The notes: a model not told the origin generated them from the sequence alone. Shown: positions 22,031 through 33,198, counted from the stretch's first letter. The stretch: 64,000 nucleotides of DNA from Larix kaempferi (GCA_027924585.1 BSBM01002103.1:248001-312000), one strand, 5' to 3'. Translations and numbers: made by a program.

Positions 22031-23059
22031 CATAGTCCAAAATCATCTCTATACTTATACCAATAATAGATCCACAGCCCAGAAAGTGCATGAAAGCTTG
22101 ATTACAGCAAGTGTGGAGTTTTAATCAGTCTCTTCTCTCTAGCAAGGCCATACACAATCAAATGAAACAGATTAAAACAATTTTTTGCCACTGTAGACAA
22201 CTTTCGTGGGCAGCTTATGGCCTAGATTCTTGCACAACTAGCTGTGTATGGTTAGTTTTGCTATCTTCAAAAAATCAAGTTGTGGAACATCAGAAATTCC
22301 GATTTCACGCTTCAAATAACTAACAATTCTGAAACTTATTAAAACATTAAAAGTCTTCCAAATTTATTGAAGAAACCACTTCGCTTGGAGAGTTCAAGGC
22401 TTTGAACATTCTTCTTTGGAGTAACTACAAGGCTATTACTTCTCTTGATAAACTAAAAGGCTAATGTTTTTCTTACTTTTCATAATCAGCTACACTAATC
22501 TTTGAATTTATATAGGAAGATGTAGGACACTTGAATGTTCTGAACAAATGAAGTTCAAGAACCCGACCCCTCCCTTTTCCTGGAGAGTTCAAGGCTTTAA
22601 ACATTCATCCTTTCAGTGACAACACGACTTACTATTCATAATCTTATTATATTTCAGGATTTTTTTTGTAAATACTTCATAAAATAAGGACCATTGGAAG
22701 AGCCTTGCAGGTGTGCTGTTTTCTCCTTGTATACCCAGAATCCTTGAATTTTGCATAGGAGGATATTGGACAACCTGTATTTTATAGACCAACATAATTC
22801 AAATCTCAGTCAAGACTTTGAACAGTCTTTAGAAGACTAATATTGCTTTCTATATTCTTTGCAGCTGCCTGCAGTCGCCATCTTTCAAATTTACTGTGGA
22901 AAATGTTAACTTTTAACTTTTAACTATTCCAGCTACAAATCCTTTGACAAATCCCCAAACTTCATACCATACAGAGAAAGTACAGCTAAAATTGACTTTG
23001 TGACCAGGAAATTTGGCATGAGTGTCCCTAGAATATTCCAAAGGCAAAATGGAAGTTGA
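22031..23059. other. Unassigned noncoding stretch
   Basis: No coding or repeat structure that I can support. It is less repeat-like than its surroundings and may be flanking sequence of the host gene. Confidence 0.4.
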
Positions 23060-23360
23060 AGTTGGGTGGCATTTAAGTCGTAATAGCTGGACAGACAAAG
23101 TAATTTTCACAAGTATTTAACGTACATAACATCTGATTCTAAACTGAGATTTGGCAGGCACTTCACTGAGAGTTGGACAAAGTAATTGACATGTAAAACA
23201 TGTTATTCTAAGCTTAAGTTAGGTGACTTTGGTGGCATCCGACTACGAATATAGATATGGATGGACAAAGTAATTTGACATGTATTTTAACTTACAAAAT
23301 ATCCGATTCTAATCTGAAGTTTGGCGGCATTTAAAACAAAAACATAGCTGGTTGGGAAAA
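23060..23360. repeat. Diverged tandem units near the host gene
   Basis: About three to four imperfect units recur, each with GGTGGCAT or GGCGGCAT, a GGACAAAGTAATT core and TCYGATTCTAA (Y is C or T). Spacing is roughly 80-120 bp. No coding. Confidence 0.55.
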
Positions 23361-24324
23361 GTAATTTCTATAAGTATTTCTTTATATAAAAGACTACGTA
23401 ACCCGAAGAATTGGAAACAGTAATCCATAATACGAGTTTCCACAAACAGGTAAAACAAAGGTCCAAAAGTATTGGAAACTTTGATATAGAGTGTACAAAG
23501 AAAATTGAGAAAACGCTAAGAAAATGGGTCCCAGAAATGGAAACAATTTTTGAAACAAAATATGCCTTTAAAAGCCTTCTATAGTGATCTGCTTTTTGCG
23601 GGGGTTTGCTACTCTTTTGAATCCTTTCCGTTGGTCTCCCAACGTATTTTCAAAATCAGATCTTCGTAAAAATATTGTTTTTTTCCACCTCAAATATCTT
23701 TTATTTTAGATTTTAAAGACTTTTGAATATTTGATTGAAACTGTTTTCTGGTTTCCGGTACCATCTGATCAGTTTCCCAAAGGGTTTCGGGGCACTGGAA
23801 ACATTTTGGAAACCAGAAAGAGGTTTACACCCTGCCGAAAATAGTTTCCAGGATTCAGTGATGAAAGTTAAAACAGCTGATTCTAAGCTGCAAATAAAAT
23901 GCATGTCAGAAATACTAAACCCATGATTCTCATGTCCGGGGGAGGGCCCCTAAAATCCCAAAAGAGAAAAAATAAGACATAACAAAAGAATATTTTTCAG
24001 AAATCGTGATGTAATCAATACACAGGAGCAGTAAAATCCCAAAATCAGACAATCAAAGCTGTAGATAGAGCAATCAAGACAAATGACAATGCTCATACAG
24101 TTCTTTTCAAATACGAAGAGACTGTAGAAAGCTATCCAAAGAATAGTACTTACAATACAAATTCCACATCTACAAGAAAATATGTGTAGTGATACAAAGG
24201 GCTGTGAACGCATAAAACTATTCATACGTGCCTCGGGGCGTTTCAAGCTCGAATCCACAGAAATACCACCGACCTCAAAAAGGATTCCGTTCATTCAGGG
24301 CACGCTCTAGGGGTTTGTAGGATT

Positions 24325-24777
24325 TCATTCAGGACTTCCCAGAGACTCTCCTGGCTTTACGGCAGTCAAAGGCGAACCCTGGTACTGATAATCCTGGCCT
24401 TGCCGAGAACCCTGGTCGAAATTGAGCTCGTAACTCAGAGGATCGTACTGAAATCTCGACGGCCGGGAACTGCAAATAGCTTTTCCGTCGTTCTTCATTC
24501 TGCGGACAAAGCATTTCAATTTGGGCTTGCTGCAGCAGCTCCCAGCGTCCTCCATTAGGGATTCCGACCATTCTCCGGCACGCCTGACGCTGTTCCAACC
24601 CTTGCGCCACCAGTTGTGAGGATCCCCGTCCATCGCATCGGCGCCGGTATTCGATCGCTTTACCTTCTGAAACCACGAGGGCCGAAGGAGTGAGGGTTCA
24701 TCGTCAGATACAGGGCAACAGCAGAAGAGAAGGCCTGCAATCGTGGAGTTGCGAGGGCGGATGGGTTCGTCGTCCAT
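24325..24777 (-). CDS. Plant-specific small protein with C-terminal FxYDPxSYxLNFD motif, 150 aa
   Basis: The only convincing host gene. The protein starts MDDEPIRPRNSTIAGLLFCCC, with a Cys triplet at residues 19-21. It then has a WW-containing segment (NWWRKGWNSVRRAGEWSE, 55-72), a basic CFVRRMK patch (89-95) and the signature FQYDPLSYELNFDQG (109-123), followed by a Gln/Gly-rich tail. This order (Cys-rich head, Trp/basic GEWSE block, YDPxSYxLNFD end) is that of an uncharacterised plant family often annotated as stress-induced; molecular function is not known. No signal peptide or membrane span. The frame stays open upstream to an ATG at 24957, but a TATA-like box at 24901 lies between, so the start at 24777 is preferred. 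It is single-exon as read and GC-richer than its surroundings. Confidence 0.75.
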   Translation of the reverse strand: MDDEPIRPRNSTIAGLLFCCCPVSDDEPSLLRPSWFQKVKRSNTGADAMDGDPHNWWRKGWNSVRRAGEWSESLMEDAGSCCSKPKLKCFVRRMKNDGKAICSSRPSRFQYDPLSYELNFDQGSRQGQDYQYQGSPLTAVKPGESLGSPE

Positions 24778-24900
24778 CTCCGCTGCAGGATTCGATCTGT
24801 GGAACGAAGGATCGAGATATTCGAGAATTGGAAATTGGGTTTTTTCGTGAAGGATAATACCGGGAATGGTGGCTTGCGCGTAAAGAACAGAGGAATTGGC

Positions 24901-24909
24901 TATTAAATA
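24901..24909 (-). promoter_or_regulatory. TATA-like box of the host gene
   Basis: The minus strand reads CTATTTAATA about 125 bp upstream of the chosen start codon, followed by CCAAT. Spacing leaves a short 5' untranslated region. Confidence 0.5.
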
Positions 24910-24960
24910 GTGCTCATGCCGCCAGTTGGCAGGGTGAGATGCACGGAAGCCTACCATGGC

Positions 24961-24968
24961 TGACGTGG
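24961..24968 (-). promoter_or_regulatory. ACGT-core element upstream of the host gene
   Basis: TGACGTGG (CCACGTCA on the minus strand) lies about 185 bp upstream of the start codon and 50 bp beyond the TATA-like box. ACGT-core sites of this kind bind plant bZIP factors and occur in stress and ABA-responsive promoters. Function here is inferred from the motif only. Confidence 0.4.
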
Positions 24969-24999
24969 AAACTGGACGGACAGCGCCGTGTTTTTATTG

Positions 25000-25979
25000 T
25001 GGTTCTAAATATAGTAAGTCTTGACCTATCCGCTAAAAGTTATTAGACAAAAAAGATTGCCTGATTTGTGGGAGACATTTTATTACAACGGTTCACAGAA
25101 TCACGGTAGGTACTAAGGTAGAGGATGGATATACAGTTACGAATTCATTATCAGGTAAACGATTAATGTAATGTCTTGAAAAATAACAGGTGTCAGTGTG
25201 AATATGTACGATATAGTATTTGTATATTTTCAAATTATGTTTTTGTTAAACAGAATATTTTCAAATTCTATATTAAAGAAGAATAATTGAAAATAAATAG
25301 AGATAAAAAGAGACGTGTAATAGGACGTTTGGGGAGTCTCAGAAGGTTCAAATTTATTTAATATTTTGTTTATGGATTAGGATTGTAGTTTCTTTTAAAC
25401 GAAAAATAAGAAAATTCAAAGCGTTTGTAGTTTATGATCCTAAAACTAAGAGTAGTAATTTTTATATTGATATTTTCTTAAGGATTGGATTTTCGTTTAT
25501 TTAGAAAAAGATTATGATTACTTATATAATGTATAATTATGAGATAGTTAATATGAAAGATAAAATGATTTTTACATTGTTTTGAATTGCATTGAAGAAG
25601 ACCTAAGAGGTTATGGGAAGAAAAAAATTTATCTTTGAAATTGTAAAAAAGTAGAGGATGAAAATTACTTTCTCTTCAAACATCCTTCTTATGTGCACAC
25701 TAGGGCTCAATTGTACTATATTTGTAACCCTTAGAGCGGCATCCATTTTCCCCCATAACATTACACATATCCCCCATACTTGGTTGTAAGCAACTCGCTA
25801 CTCTCGATGCAATCATGAAAACCAAAGAGAAATAAGAAAGTTTATGTGCAATATTTCTGATCATAAACATAAAATGTTAAAGCAAATCAATTAATAATCA
25901 AATTTTCTTTAAGGTTAGATGAACCAAAGTTGATTTAGTGGATGGTAATTGTGATCATCATAAACAAACATGTTAATTA
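25000..25979. other. AT-rich intergenic stretch
   Basis: No coding, RNA gene or clear repeat seen on either strand. Confidence 0.5.
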
Positions 25980-25987
25980 AAATAAAC

Positions 25988-26270
25988 TAACACCAATGTA
26001 GATCCATTTTAACCTTAAATTTATCAACTATTAAGACGGATCAAATCTTGGAAGTGCAAGTTTTGCATAATGATGTGAACAAAAAATGAAATAACACTAG
26101 TTTACACCCATCTTATCCTCAAATATATCAAGTGCCAAGAGTTATCAAGACTCTCCTAATGCAAACCTTTCCTCAAATTTTTGCATTCTAAAAAATGTTT
26201 TCACTTCTAGAGATTTGGTCCCTATCGGTGCTAGATAGATTGGGTTAAGATGGATCTACGCTAGTGTTAA
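25988..26270. repeat. Three-unit inverted/direct repeat, MITE-like
   Basis: A unit beginning TAACACCAATGTAGATCCAT at 25990 recurs in the same direction near 26092 (AACACTAGTTTACACCCATC) and in the opposite direction at 26200-26270 (minus strand TAACACTAGCGTAGATCCAT). Similarity extends about 70-85 bp through a TATCAA and CAAATCT region. Outer arms can fold into a hairpin. No target duplication was identified, so a mobile origin is only suggested. Confidence 0.5.
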
Positions 26271-26329
26271 TGAAATTAAGTTTAGGTGTGTGATTTTTTA
26301 TTACTTTTTTTTGTAAGTATATTGTCTAC

Positions 26330-27740
26330 ATGATGAATATGGATATGTATCTAGTTTTTCGTAAAAATGTAGAGAATCTTTTAGAGAGCTTCAACCTTAA
26401 CATCTTGGTGACACAAGGTTTCTTCCTCTCCTCCACATTGTTTGATATTTACATAGATAAGTGAGAGGAGTGTATAAATTTTGAAGGCGGGGGACGGGTC
26501 AACATGGTGGGATTATCATAAAGATATTGTTGTATGTAAACAATGTGACACTAACAACTAGGACACTAAGTAACTTATAAGGTCTCCTTGAGGCTTTAGA
26601 ATTCTTTTGCGTGGAGTTTGGGATGAATGTGAGCACACACAAAACTAAGATATTAGCGTTCTAACTAAAAGAGAGAACAAAACAACCACAAATCAACGTT
26701 AGAGGCAATCCACTAGAGATAACTTAAAACTATAAATATTTGGGAATATATGTAATAAGAGGCTAACATGGGATGCATGCATGATGAAAACACTACAAGA
26801 AGGGTGGAATGCATTCTTCTTGTTGCAAAACAGACGCAAGACAACATAGCCTTGGGATTGGGAAATGTTGTGCTCCATCTTTCAAACACTTGTAAACCCA
26901 ATACTCTTTTGTGGATGTGAAATATGGGGAGCAAGTATATCAAAAAACATATGGAACTTGAGATCAAGCAAGCAGATAAACCCCTGATAACAAGTTGTCA
27001 AAGAGTAAGAAATAACACCCCTTACAATATATTCTCAACAAAGACATAATTATACCTAATAGAATTGGATGCACTAAGAAAATTGATTTTGTACATACAT
27101 AAAATGGTAGCAATATACAATGATATAATTCGCGTTAATATCAACAAAGATGAGTAAAAATAAGGAAGAAGGCATGAGCCCAATAGTGCAGGAAATGGTT
27201 TGAAAATATGAATATATAGGAAAGAAGGTGCCCATTGAATAAAAAGAAATTCAAAAGTCATGTAAATGCTATAGGAAGAGAAAATGTAGAAAACATGCCA
27301 AAAGAAAACAACAAAACTGCATAGATATTTTCAACCAACATGAGAAAATCAAAGTTAAAAACTAGTTGAAAGTTAGCATCCTGTGGCATGAAAAACATGT
27401 AATAGTACAACTAAGAACCAACTAACATAGGTCAAAATGTGAAACAAGAAGATGGGAACAACCAAAGGAGTTGTGGGAGGAAAGGCTATTTCGAGTATGT
27501 GGAGATGTGGAGGTAGAAACAAAGCAACACTTTCTCCTCCACTATGCAAATACTCTCAAATCAACAAGATGTAGAATCTTCATCTCAGACATTGGAACTC
27601 AATGTTTCAAGAGGATATAGTGAGAGGTACAACAAGGTTGGTTGAGAAAATGGTGCAAGCAAGAAACACATGCTTAAGAAAAGATTCAATGAACCAACTA
27701 GCTAGGTCAATCATGTATCCCTAATGGTCTTGAGTTTTTG
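26330..27740 (+). pseudogene. RTE-like LINE reverse transcriptase C-terminal fragment
   Basis: Scattered over several frames is the ordered C-terminal half of a LINE RT: QGFLLSSTLFDIYIDK (26412-26461), FGMNVSTHKTKI (about 26619-26652), NYKYLGIYV (26729-26755), the WDACMMKTLQEGWNAFFLLQ stretch, NPILLCGCEIWG (26895-26930), LDALRKLILYIHKM, and downstream a Cys/His-like region (CETRRWEQPKELWEERLF...KQHFLLH) near 27430-27540. This order and wording recall the RTE clade of plant LINEs. Many stops and frameshifts show great age. The catalytic YADD region is degraded around 26515-26540. Confidence 0.75.
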
Positions 27741-28580
27741 ACTAATTCTCTGAAAACTAAAGTGCTCAGTTTAAATATCCCTAGATAAAATACACTAGTT
27801 TACATTGAGAATTTACTAAATATAAAATACATAAATGTAAGGAAGCATCTCTTAATTTTTGTTTATAATAAAAATTAGACAAATATAAAATTACATATAT
27901 TATGATTAATAAACTTTAATCACAAGAGGATCAGTGATGGAAGGGTTTTATGTAGGAACACTAGACAAATATGAGGAGCTCATCTACTATAATGCAACTC
28001 GACCAAAGGTATTGATGTCTTTAAGCATTAAGTACCAAGGGAAGGGATGGAGGGTTTTGTTCCCTCTCCTAATCAATCTAATGAATACTCAGGGGGGGAA
28101 GGGGGGATGTAAAATTCCATATCATACATTGGATATACTCTTGAAGGAGGGTCCCTTTTTATGCATTGAAAACTCAATAGGAACTCTTAATATTACTGAC
28201 AACCTTGGGGCTAGAGAAGTTCCATCAATGTCATATTTGGTTCTATTATCACAACACATGGATGTACCTACAACCTGTCAAGATGGTGGAAGAAATTAAA
28301 ACTAGGAATACATCTCCATCTACTTTGTATACAGAACATATCTCTCCACTTTTGGAGCTTTCATTGAAAGAGGATCTCAAACTAACAAAGTTGGGAGACT
28401 CTGAGGCTTAAGGTGGCACTTCGACTTATTTCAAAGGTGGAGGATTTATTAATCAAGGGTTAGGCCTAGTATGCCTCTCTGGTATTAGTGGCGAAGGTGC
28501 AAAGGGGTCTATCAATAGAGGATATGACAACCAAAGGTCTCACAAAGTTATTAAGCAGCATGAAGACCATGTAAAGATGT
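27741..28580 (+). other. Stretch before the broken L1-type ORF1
   Basis: It contains an ORF at 27934-28299 (121 codons) with no recognisable domain. It probably belongs to the upstream part of the L1-type LINE that resumes at 30046, because the sequence is continuous across the minus-strand LINE inserted at 28595-30031. Confidence 0.35.
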
Positions 28581-28594
28581 CCGTGGGAGAGGAT
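28581..28594. repeat. Target-site duplication of the minus-strand LINE, left copy
   Basis: CCGTGGGAGAGGAT recurs exactly at 30032-30045. The left copy runs straight into a ten-base T-run. Confidence 0.9.
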
Positions 28595-28889
28595 TTTTTT
28601 TTTAACAGAAACTGGAAAAGGGTTTGTATTATAAAAAGGTTGTGCACATCCATTCAATACAAAATTTGAGCTTAAGTCTGAGCTCTAAATTAATCTAAAG
28701 AGATGAAATCAAATTTTGCACTAGCCTAGATCTATAGATATTTTTGTTTTGCTTCCTAGAAATTACCATAACAGAGGAGGGATATACCCTTACAAACTAT
28801 AAATTAAGCAAAATACAAAAAAACATTCAGACAGAAAGAGAAGTACACATTGATGTTCCTGGAACCCTTACATACCCTATATTTGTTGT

Positions 28890-29473
28890 TGAACAAAAGT
28901 TTCATCCATTGGAAACATATCTTCAGCTAGAGATTCCTGACAATGGATGCATTGAATCATCTTTTCCATCTTCAATATTTCTTCTTTAATGGCGTCCACA
29001 GTGACCATTAGTTCAATCAGGTTCCTCTCCAAATCGTCTATGAGGGAATCTTGACAAGTTAGCTATTGAGAGATATATCTCATGTCTTCTGTAGATTCTC
29101 TGTTGGCCTTGAGGCCAGGGAAAACTACCTCATAAACCTTCCAACTATGGTGCTTGAAATCATCTACAATATCCTTCAAGAACGCCATTCCTTCAATTAA
29201 TCCTGCCATTCCTCCAAATTGTGAAGCACATTCAGAGTCACCAAAGAACCAAGAAGATTCCCACTGCTTACCAAACTTTTGCTCTGGACTGCTCCCAACG
29301 TTTCTACTTTCCTTACAAACAGAAATGATGAGGGAAAGACCTCCCAAATGTTCCCAAATCCGCTGCGACGAACCTCCTTCAAGAACCTTCTCTTCTGCAC
29401 TCGAGAATGATGGAGATCCAGACATCTTGTCTGAGTTTAAGCCAAGAGAGCTTGTGTATTGGATAATGTTCAC
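28890..29473 (-). pseudogene. Unidentified ORF downstream of the LINE RNase H
   Basis: On the minus strand about 190 codons read in one frame, with a single TAG after MRYISQ near 29063. The text includes GGMAGLIEGMAFLKDIVDDF, ESTEDMRYISQ and the helical IDDLERNLIELMVTVDAIKE. It is not part of any LINE domain I know and lies between RNase H and the poly(A) tail. It could be an unusual 3' region of this LINE or a transduced host exon. Confidence 0.45.
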
Positions 29474-29619
29474 ATTTAATGCACTTCAAGGCACCTGCCA
29501 AATGAAGGGAAAGCATGATCCTATCCATGCCCATGCATCCCTCCGTGAAAAATAGTTGGAGACAACTCATGAAGCCTATGACACCAATGGGTCAATTCAG
29601 TTAGGATGGGGCTAATGAG

Positions 29620-30030
29620 CCTAGGGAATAAATTTGAACCTTTGATTTCCATCCCCATAATGCACAACTCCAAGGAAAAGGTTGACACCTTGATTAGCTA
29701 ACTCATCATCATTTATGTTGTTTTCTCTTAGGACGTGTAGGTAGATAACCTCGAGAGGATTATTTAGCATATCTATTCTTTTGTATATTCTTTTACACCA
29801 AGGAATCCCTTTTACATAACCATCTCTCTTTTTTTGGATGACTTGTCTAGAGTCTCCAAAGACCATTAATTTAGCAATGTTTAACTTGGACGCAATTTAC
29901 ATGCCATGTAGAAGGGCTAACCATTTAGCTACGTTGTTGGATTCCCCCCCCCAAATCCCCAGGCAAAGGAGCTAACAATTTTTCATCCGGGATAAAAAAA
30001 ATGATCCCCCCCGCACTTGCCTCCCCTGGA
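29620..30030 (-). pseudogene. LINE RNase H domain (RVT_3 type)
   Basis: Minus-strand text in order: GPGEASAGGIIFFIPDEKLL, NNVAKWLALLHGM (stop), IASKLNIAKLMVFGDSRQVI, and PLEVIYLHVLRENNINDDEL with ANQG. These are the hallmarks of the plant RNase H domain found at the end of L1-type ORF2. A stop follows HGM, and homopolymer runs of C near 29946-29955 disturb the frame. It is truncated at its N-terminal side by the insertion boundary. Confidence 0.75.
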
Positions 30031-30045
30031 CCCGTGGGAGAGGAT

Positions 30046-31370
30046 ATTAGGGTTGCAAAGATAATTGAATATTTTGGGTAAACCCTTGTTGGATTTTTTT
30101 TGGGTGGCGAATCTCATCTCATAATTTCAATGATTGGGTACAACGAGTCTAGAGCCCTTTTTTGGGCTATTAGATGACTTTTAATCTTCTTTCCAAGGGC
30201 TGGTTGAGTTTCCAAATTCAGTCCGATAAGGATGCATAGTCTATGATGGCATGGATTTGGTTTTGGGGCTTGACATGTATTTCTTTGAAGACCTAGCACC
30301 CACTATTTGACCCCCAAGCTAAGCAGTATCAAAGATTTTCAATCTAGGTCAAGTTTACAAGTCTTCCACTATAGTTCTGGAAGGTGTCCTTTTATCTAAT
30401 TTGGGGACCATAAGGATGGACAACTCATATTTACCCAACTACTTGCATTCTACAACTCGATTTCTTATGGATATATAAAAAAGGGGTGGATTGTTGGAGT
30501 CTTTGTAGATTGAGGTGAATGGTATCATGCATGTGTAGAGTGTTGCATACCAAAACATACTCTTTAAATGCTCAAGGTGCAGTCTTCATGGTCATGTAAT
30601 TGTAGACCGCCCTTTGCTTTTCCATAAAAAGGTATGGAAAAGGAAAGTCTCTTTTCCAACTAGTTTGTTAAATAACAAAGAGGTGACTAAGCTACCTCCA
30701 ACAAATAAAAATCAACAGGCTCATGAGGGAAGGAATTTTGGTCCTTATATTGAATTGGACAAGGGGTTGGATGACTTCGTTAGCAATGTTTTGGTGGATA
30801 CCGAATTGGAGGTTCGAATTGTACTTGTGATCGGCTCACGAGTGGAAATTGATACTATGTCCCTTGATTCAGAGCCTGTGGCCTTTCCTATTGAATATTT
30901 TTCAAAATTCCCCCTTCCTTCAAATCCAATGGATATAACTCTCCTAGATCTAGGTAAGGATCTACTTGACTCAGGATTCTCTCCTCTTATTTGTTCAAAG
31001 GGATTTAATGTGTGGCCTACCTTGGATATGGTTATATCATTAAGGAAAGGGAATAGAGGGGGGAAACCAAGGTTAATCATGACTCTTTGTGTTCCAATAA
31101 TTTCATTCCTTCAAAAGGAACTATTAGTTCTGATTTTGGCAATTCCAATGATTGTGAGACTGGGTGGGAGTGCCAAAATTCTAGTGGTATTTTGAAGCCT
31201 CTAGAGCATAGGGGACATGGGAGGTATGAATTGAGGCCAAAGTATTTGAAATTTCCTAGTGGAGGCACACAATTTGGTGTCTTAGGGGTAGAAAGACATA
31301 AGGCATTGGCTCCTAGACCAATGATAAGGAAGTCATATATTCGCTCTGTGCAAGAATGAGCCACAATCGA
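30046..31370 (+). pseudogene. L1-type LINE ORF1 (DUF4283/zinc-knuckle type)
   Basis: A decayed gag-like ORF1. Near 30102 it reads GWRISSHNFNDWVQRV, then LLSKGWLSFQIQSDKDA, WFWGLTCISLK and HPLFDPQAKQYQRF: the DUF4283-like RNA-binding region of plant L1 ORF1. A CCHC knuckle follows at 30569-30610 (CSRCSLHGH, the last Cys replaced by Arg). Open pieces 30614-31195 and 31087-31359 in two frames carry the C-terminal tail (GHGRYELRP...FPSGGTQFGV). Several stops and frameshifts. ORF2 is not present downstream. Confidence 0.75.
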
Positions 31371-31775
31371 GGCTCGTTAGGGAAAACAAGTTCTTATTAC
31401 TAGGGTTCTTAGAGTTAGGACCCACGGCTTAGGAGCCCCTAGCCACACTTATGGTTTTATGCTTTATAAAGGTGATTGCACTTGTAAGGGTTGTCACGCT
31501 CGCTTTAGAACACCTCATTTATACCCTCTTGGATCTTATTTTGTTATAGGAATCCTCCCTCTTGGTCAAAAAGATCAAATCGTCCACCTTGAAAGTAATA
31601 TTTTAATTTGGAGGCCGTACCAACCCAAGGAGGGTGTTGAGGGAAAAATACATATGTTGGGGTTAGATGGGGCGTGATGTCCTCCTTCCAAGCTCAATTC
31701 TTCATCATATTGAAGCATATCATTAACTTTCATCATTCTTTTATGTTTTATGAGGTGTAGTCCCCAAATTGTGGG
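31371..31775. other. Unassigned stretch between LINE and LTR
   Basis: An ORF at 31459-31677 (72 codons, with KGCHARFRTPHLYPLGS) has no recognisable domain. Nothing else stands out. Confidence 0.3.
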
Positions 31776-33194
31776 TGTCAAACCCTAAAAAATCATTTTA
31801 AAGACAAATTAGGTAGGCCGACCTAGAGGAGGGATAAAGTGATCCTTTTCTCTTATAAATAAGGCATACCCCCCTCATTTGTAAGCAATATCATGGGATT
31901 AAATATGACTGAATTCTTATTTTTACTTGATGTTTTAAGGTTTCTTACAATATTTCAAGGTTATTATGAGTTGAAAAGATTCTTTAGTCTCTTTCTTTTC
32001 TCCTTTTCTCTTTTAATTGTGGCAAGATCTTGAAACTCTTGTATTGAACTGCCATAGGTATCCAAGTTAAGAGAAATTTAGGGTTTTATGCATGAAGGTT
32101 TAATATTGTTGGGTTATACATCCCTCTTGAAGGGTCTCTCTTGTTTGGGCCTTGGTATCTTGTTTTCCCAAACTAGGTCAAGTGCTAACATAACCTAGGG
32201 TTTCTTATCCTTTCCCTAATTCATTCAAATATCGAATTATCGATTCTTGGGAGAAATGCTAGCCACGATTTCTCATTTCCTATTGGGATGATACCTAAGT
32301 CTATTTCCCTCATCTTCACCATTTCAATTTTACAAAATTCCTTGTATTATATGAAAAAATACAAAAAGTCAAATGTATGAAAAAACCTGAAAATATAGAA
32401 ATATAAAAACCCAAAAAATATTGCGGTATTGGAAAATCTAATCCGTTCAATTGATGTTCCCTCATTGGTTTCATGGTCAATATTGAGGGGAGTCATTTTT
32501 CCGTGGATAATTTGAGATATTTACAGTTGTGTGCAAATGCTAGTATGCTTTTTTTCAGATCTGATTTGGTAGGTGCAACAATCAAAATTCATCTTTAGAG
32601 GGTCTCACAAGCTAGAAGCAAGGTATATTATCAATCCTACTCTCTTTGTAATTCATATACTAGTTCAATTTAACCTTCTTGTTATTTATGGGGGTTAGTT
32701 AGGGCATAAACCAAGTCTAGTAAGTCACTTCCAGATTTGTCTTACTAATTCATTTGGTTCCCTAAAGGTGAGATTCTTATCCCTTTCTATCAGGGATACC
32801 TTCCTTGGTAAGTTGGAAATACCAATGGTATTTATATATATGTGAGCACATATTTTGTTGTTGTCCACTTATAACAACAACAAGGTTTTCTAATGATATG
32901 AAATACTTGTGAACATTTATCCATTATAACTCCTATCCTCTTGAAGTGATCAATTCTTGTATTCATTGCTTTGACTCCAAAAGGCATTGATATTTGTTAA
33001 GAGGTTTCTCCTAAGGTATTCTTGTTGTGTAGGTTTGTTTCACCTACATTAGGGAATTCCCTTGGCCTCTAGAAGTTGGCCTTAAGCGTAAGGAGAGTGC
33101 ATTGTGGTGACAATGGGTGCATCTCCTGAATAGTTTCCAATCTTGGCACTCGATCTTGAGTCCTATAAGAAGGATGTTAATTTATGCGGGAACA
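31776..33194 (+). repeat. 5' LTR of an old gag-bearing element (copy 2)
   Basis: Runs from TGTCAAACCCT to GCGGGAACA, about 1.42 kb, with a TATA box (TTATAAATAAG, 31854-31864). It is followed by a degraded primer site at 33199. It shares ordered blocks and length with 14451-15823. The left edge is estimated; no target duplication is visible. Confidence 0.55.
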
Positions 33195-33198
33195 TTTT

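Larger units (their letters stand above)
28595..30031 (-). mobile_element. 5'-truncated minus-strand LINE
   Basis: A poly(A) tail (T-run 28594-28603 on the plus strand) and a 14-bp target duplication define a 1.4-kb non-LTR insertion. Read on the minus strand, it begins inside an RNase H domain and continues through a second open stretch to the tail. Being 5'-truncated with a tail is the normal outcome of LINE integration. It lies within an older plus-strand L1-type element. Confidence 0.85.

Noticed and set aside
23741-23822. Inverted repeat TTTCTGGTTTCC ... GGAAACCAGAAA
   Set aside because: Arms of about 12 bp with a 50-bp spacer and no flanking duplication; could be chance in AT-rich DNA.
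23950-24294. 114-codon hydrophobic minus-strand ORF next to the host gene
   Set aside because: It lies immediately downstream of the host gene stop on the same strand and reads as T-rich 3' untranslated sequence; no domain.
24778-24957. Sixty-codon N-terminal extension of the host gene
   Set aside because: It would require transcription starting upstream of the TATA-like box at 24901, and the family normally begins close to the Cys-rich segment.
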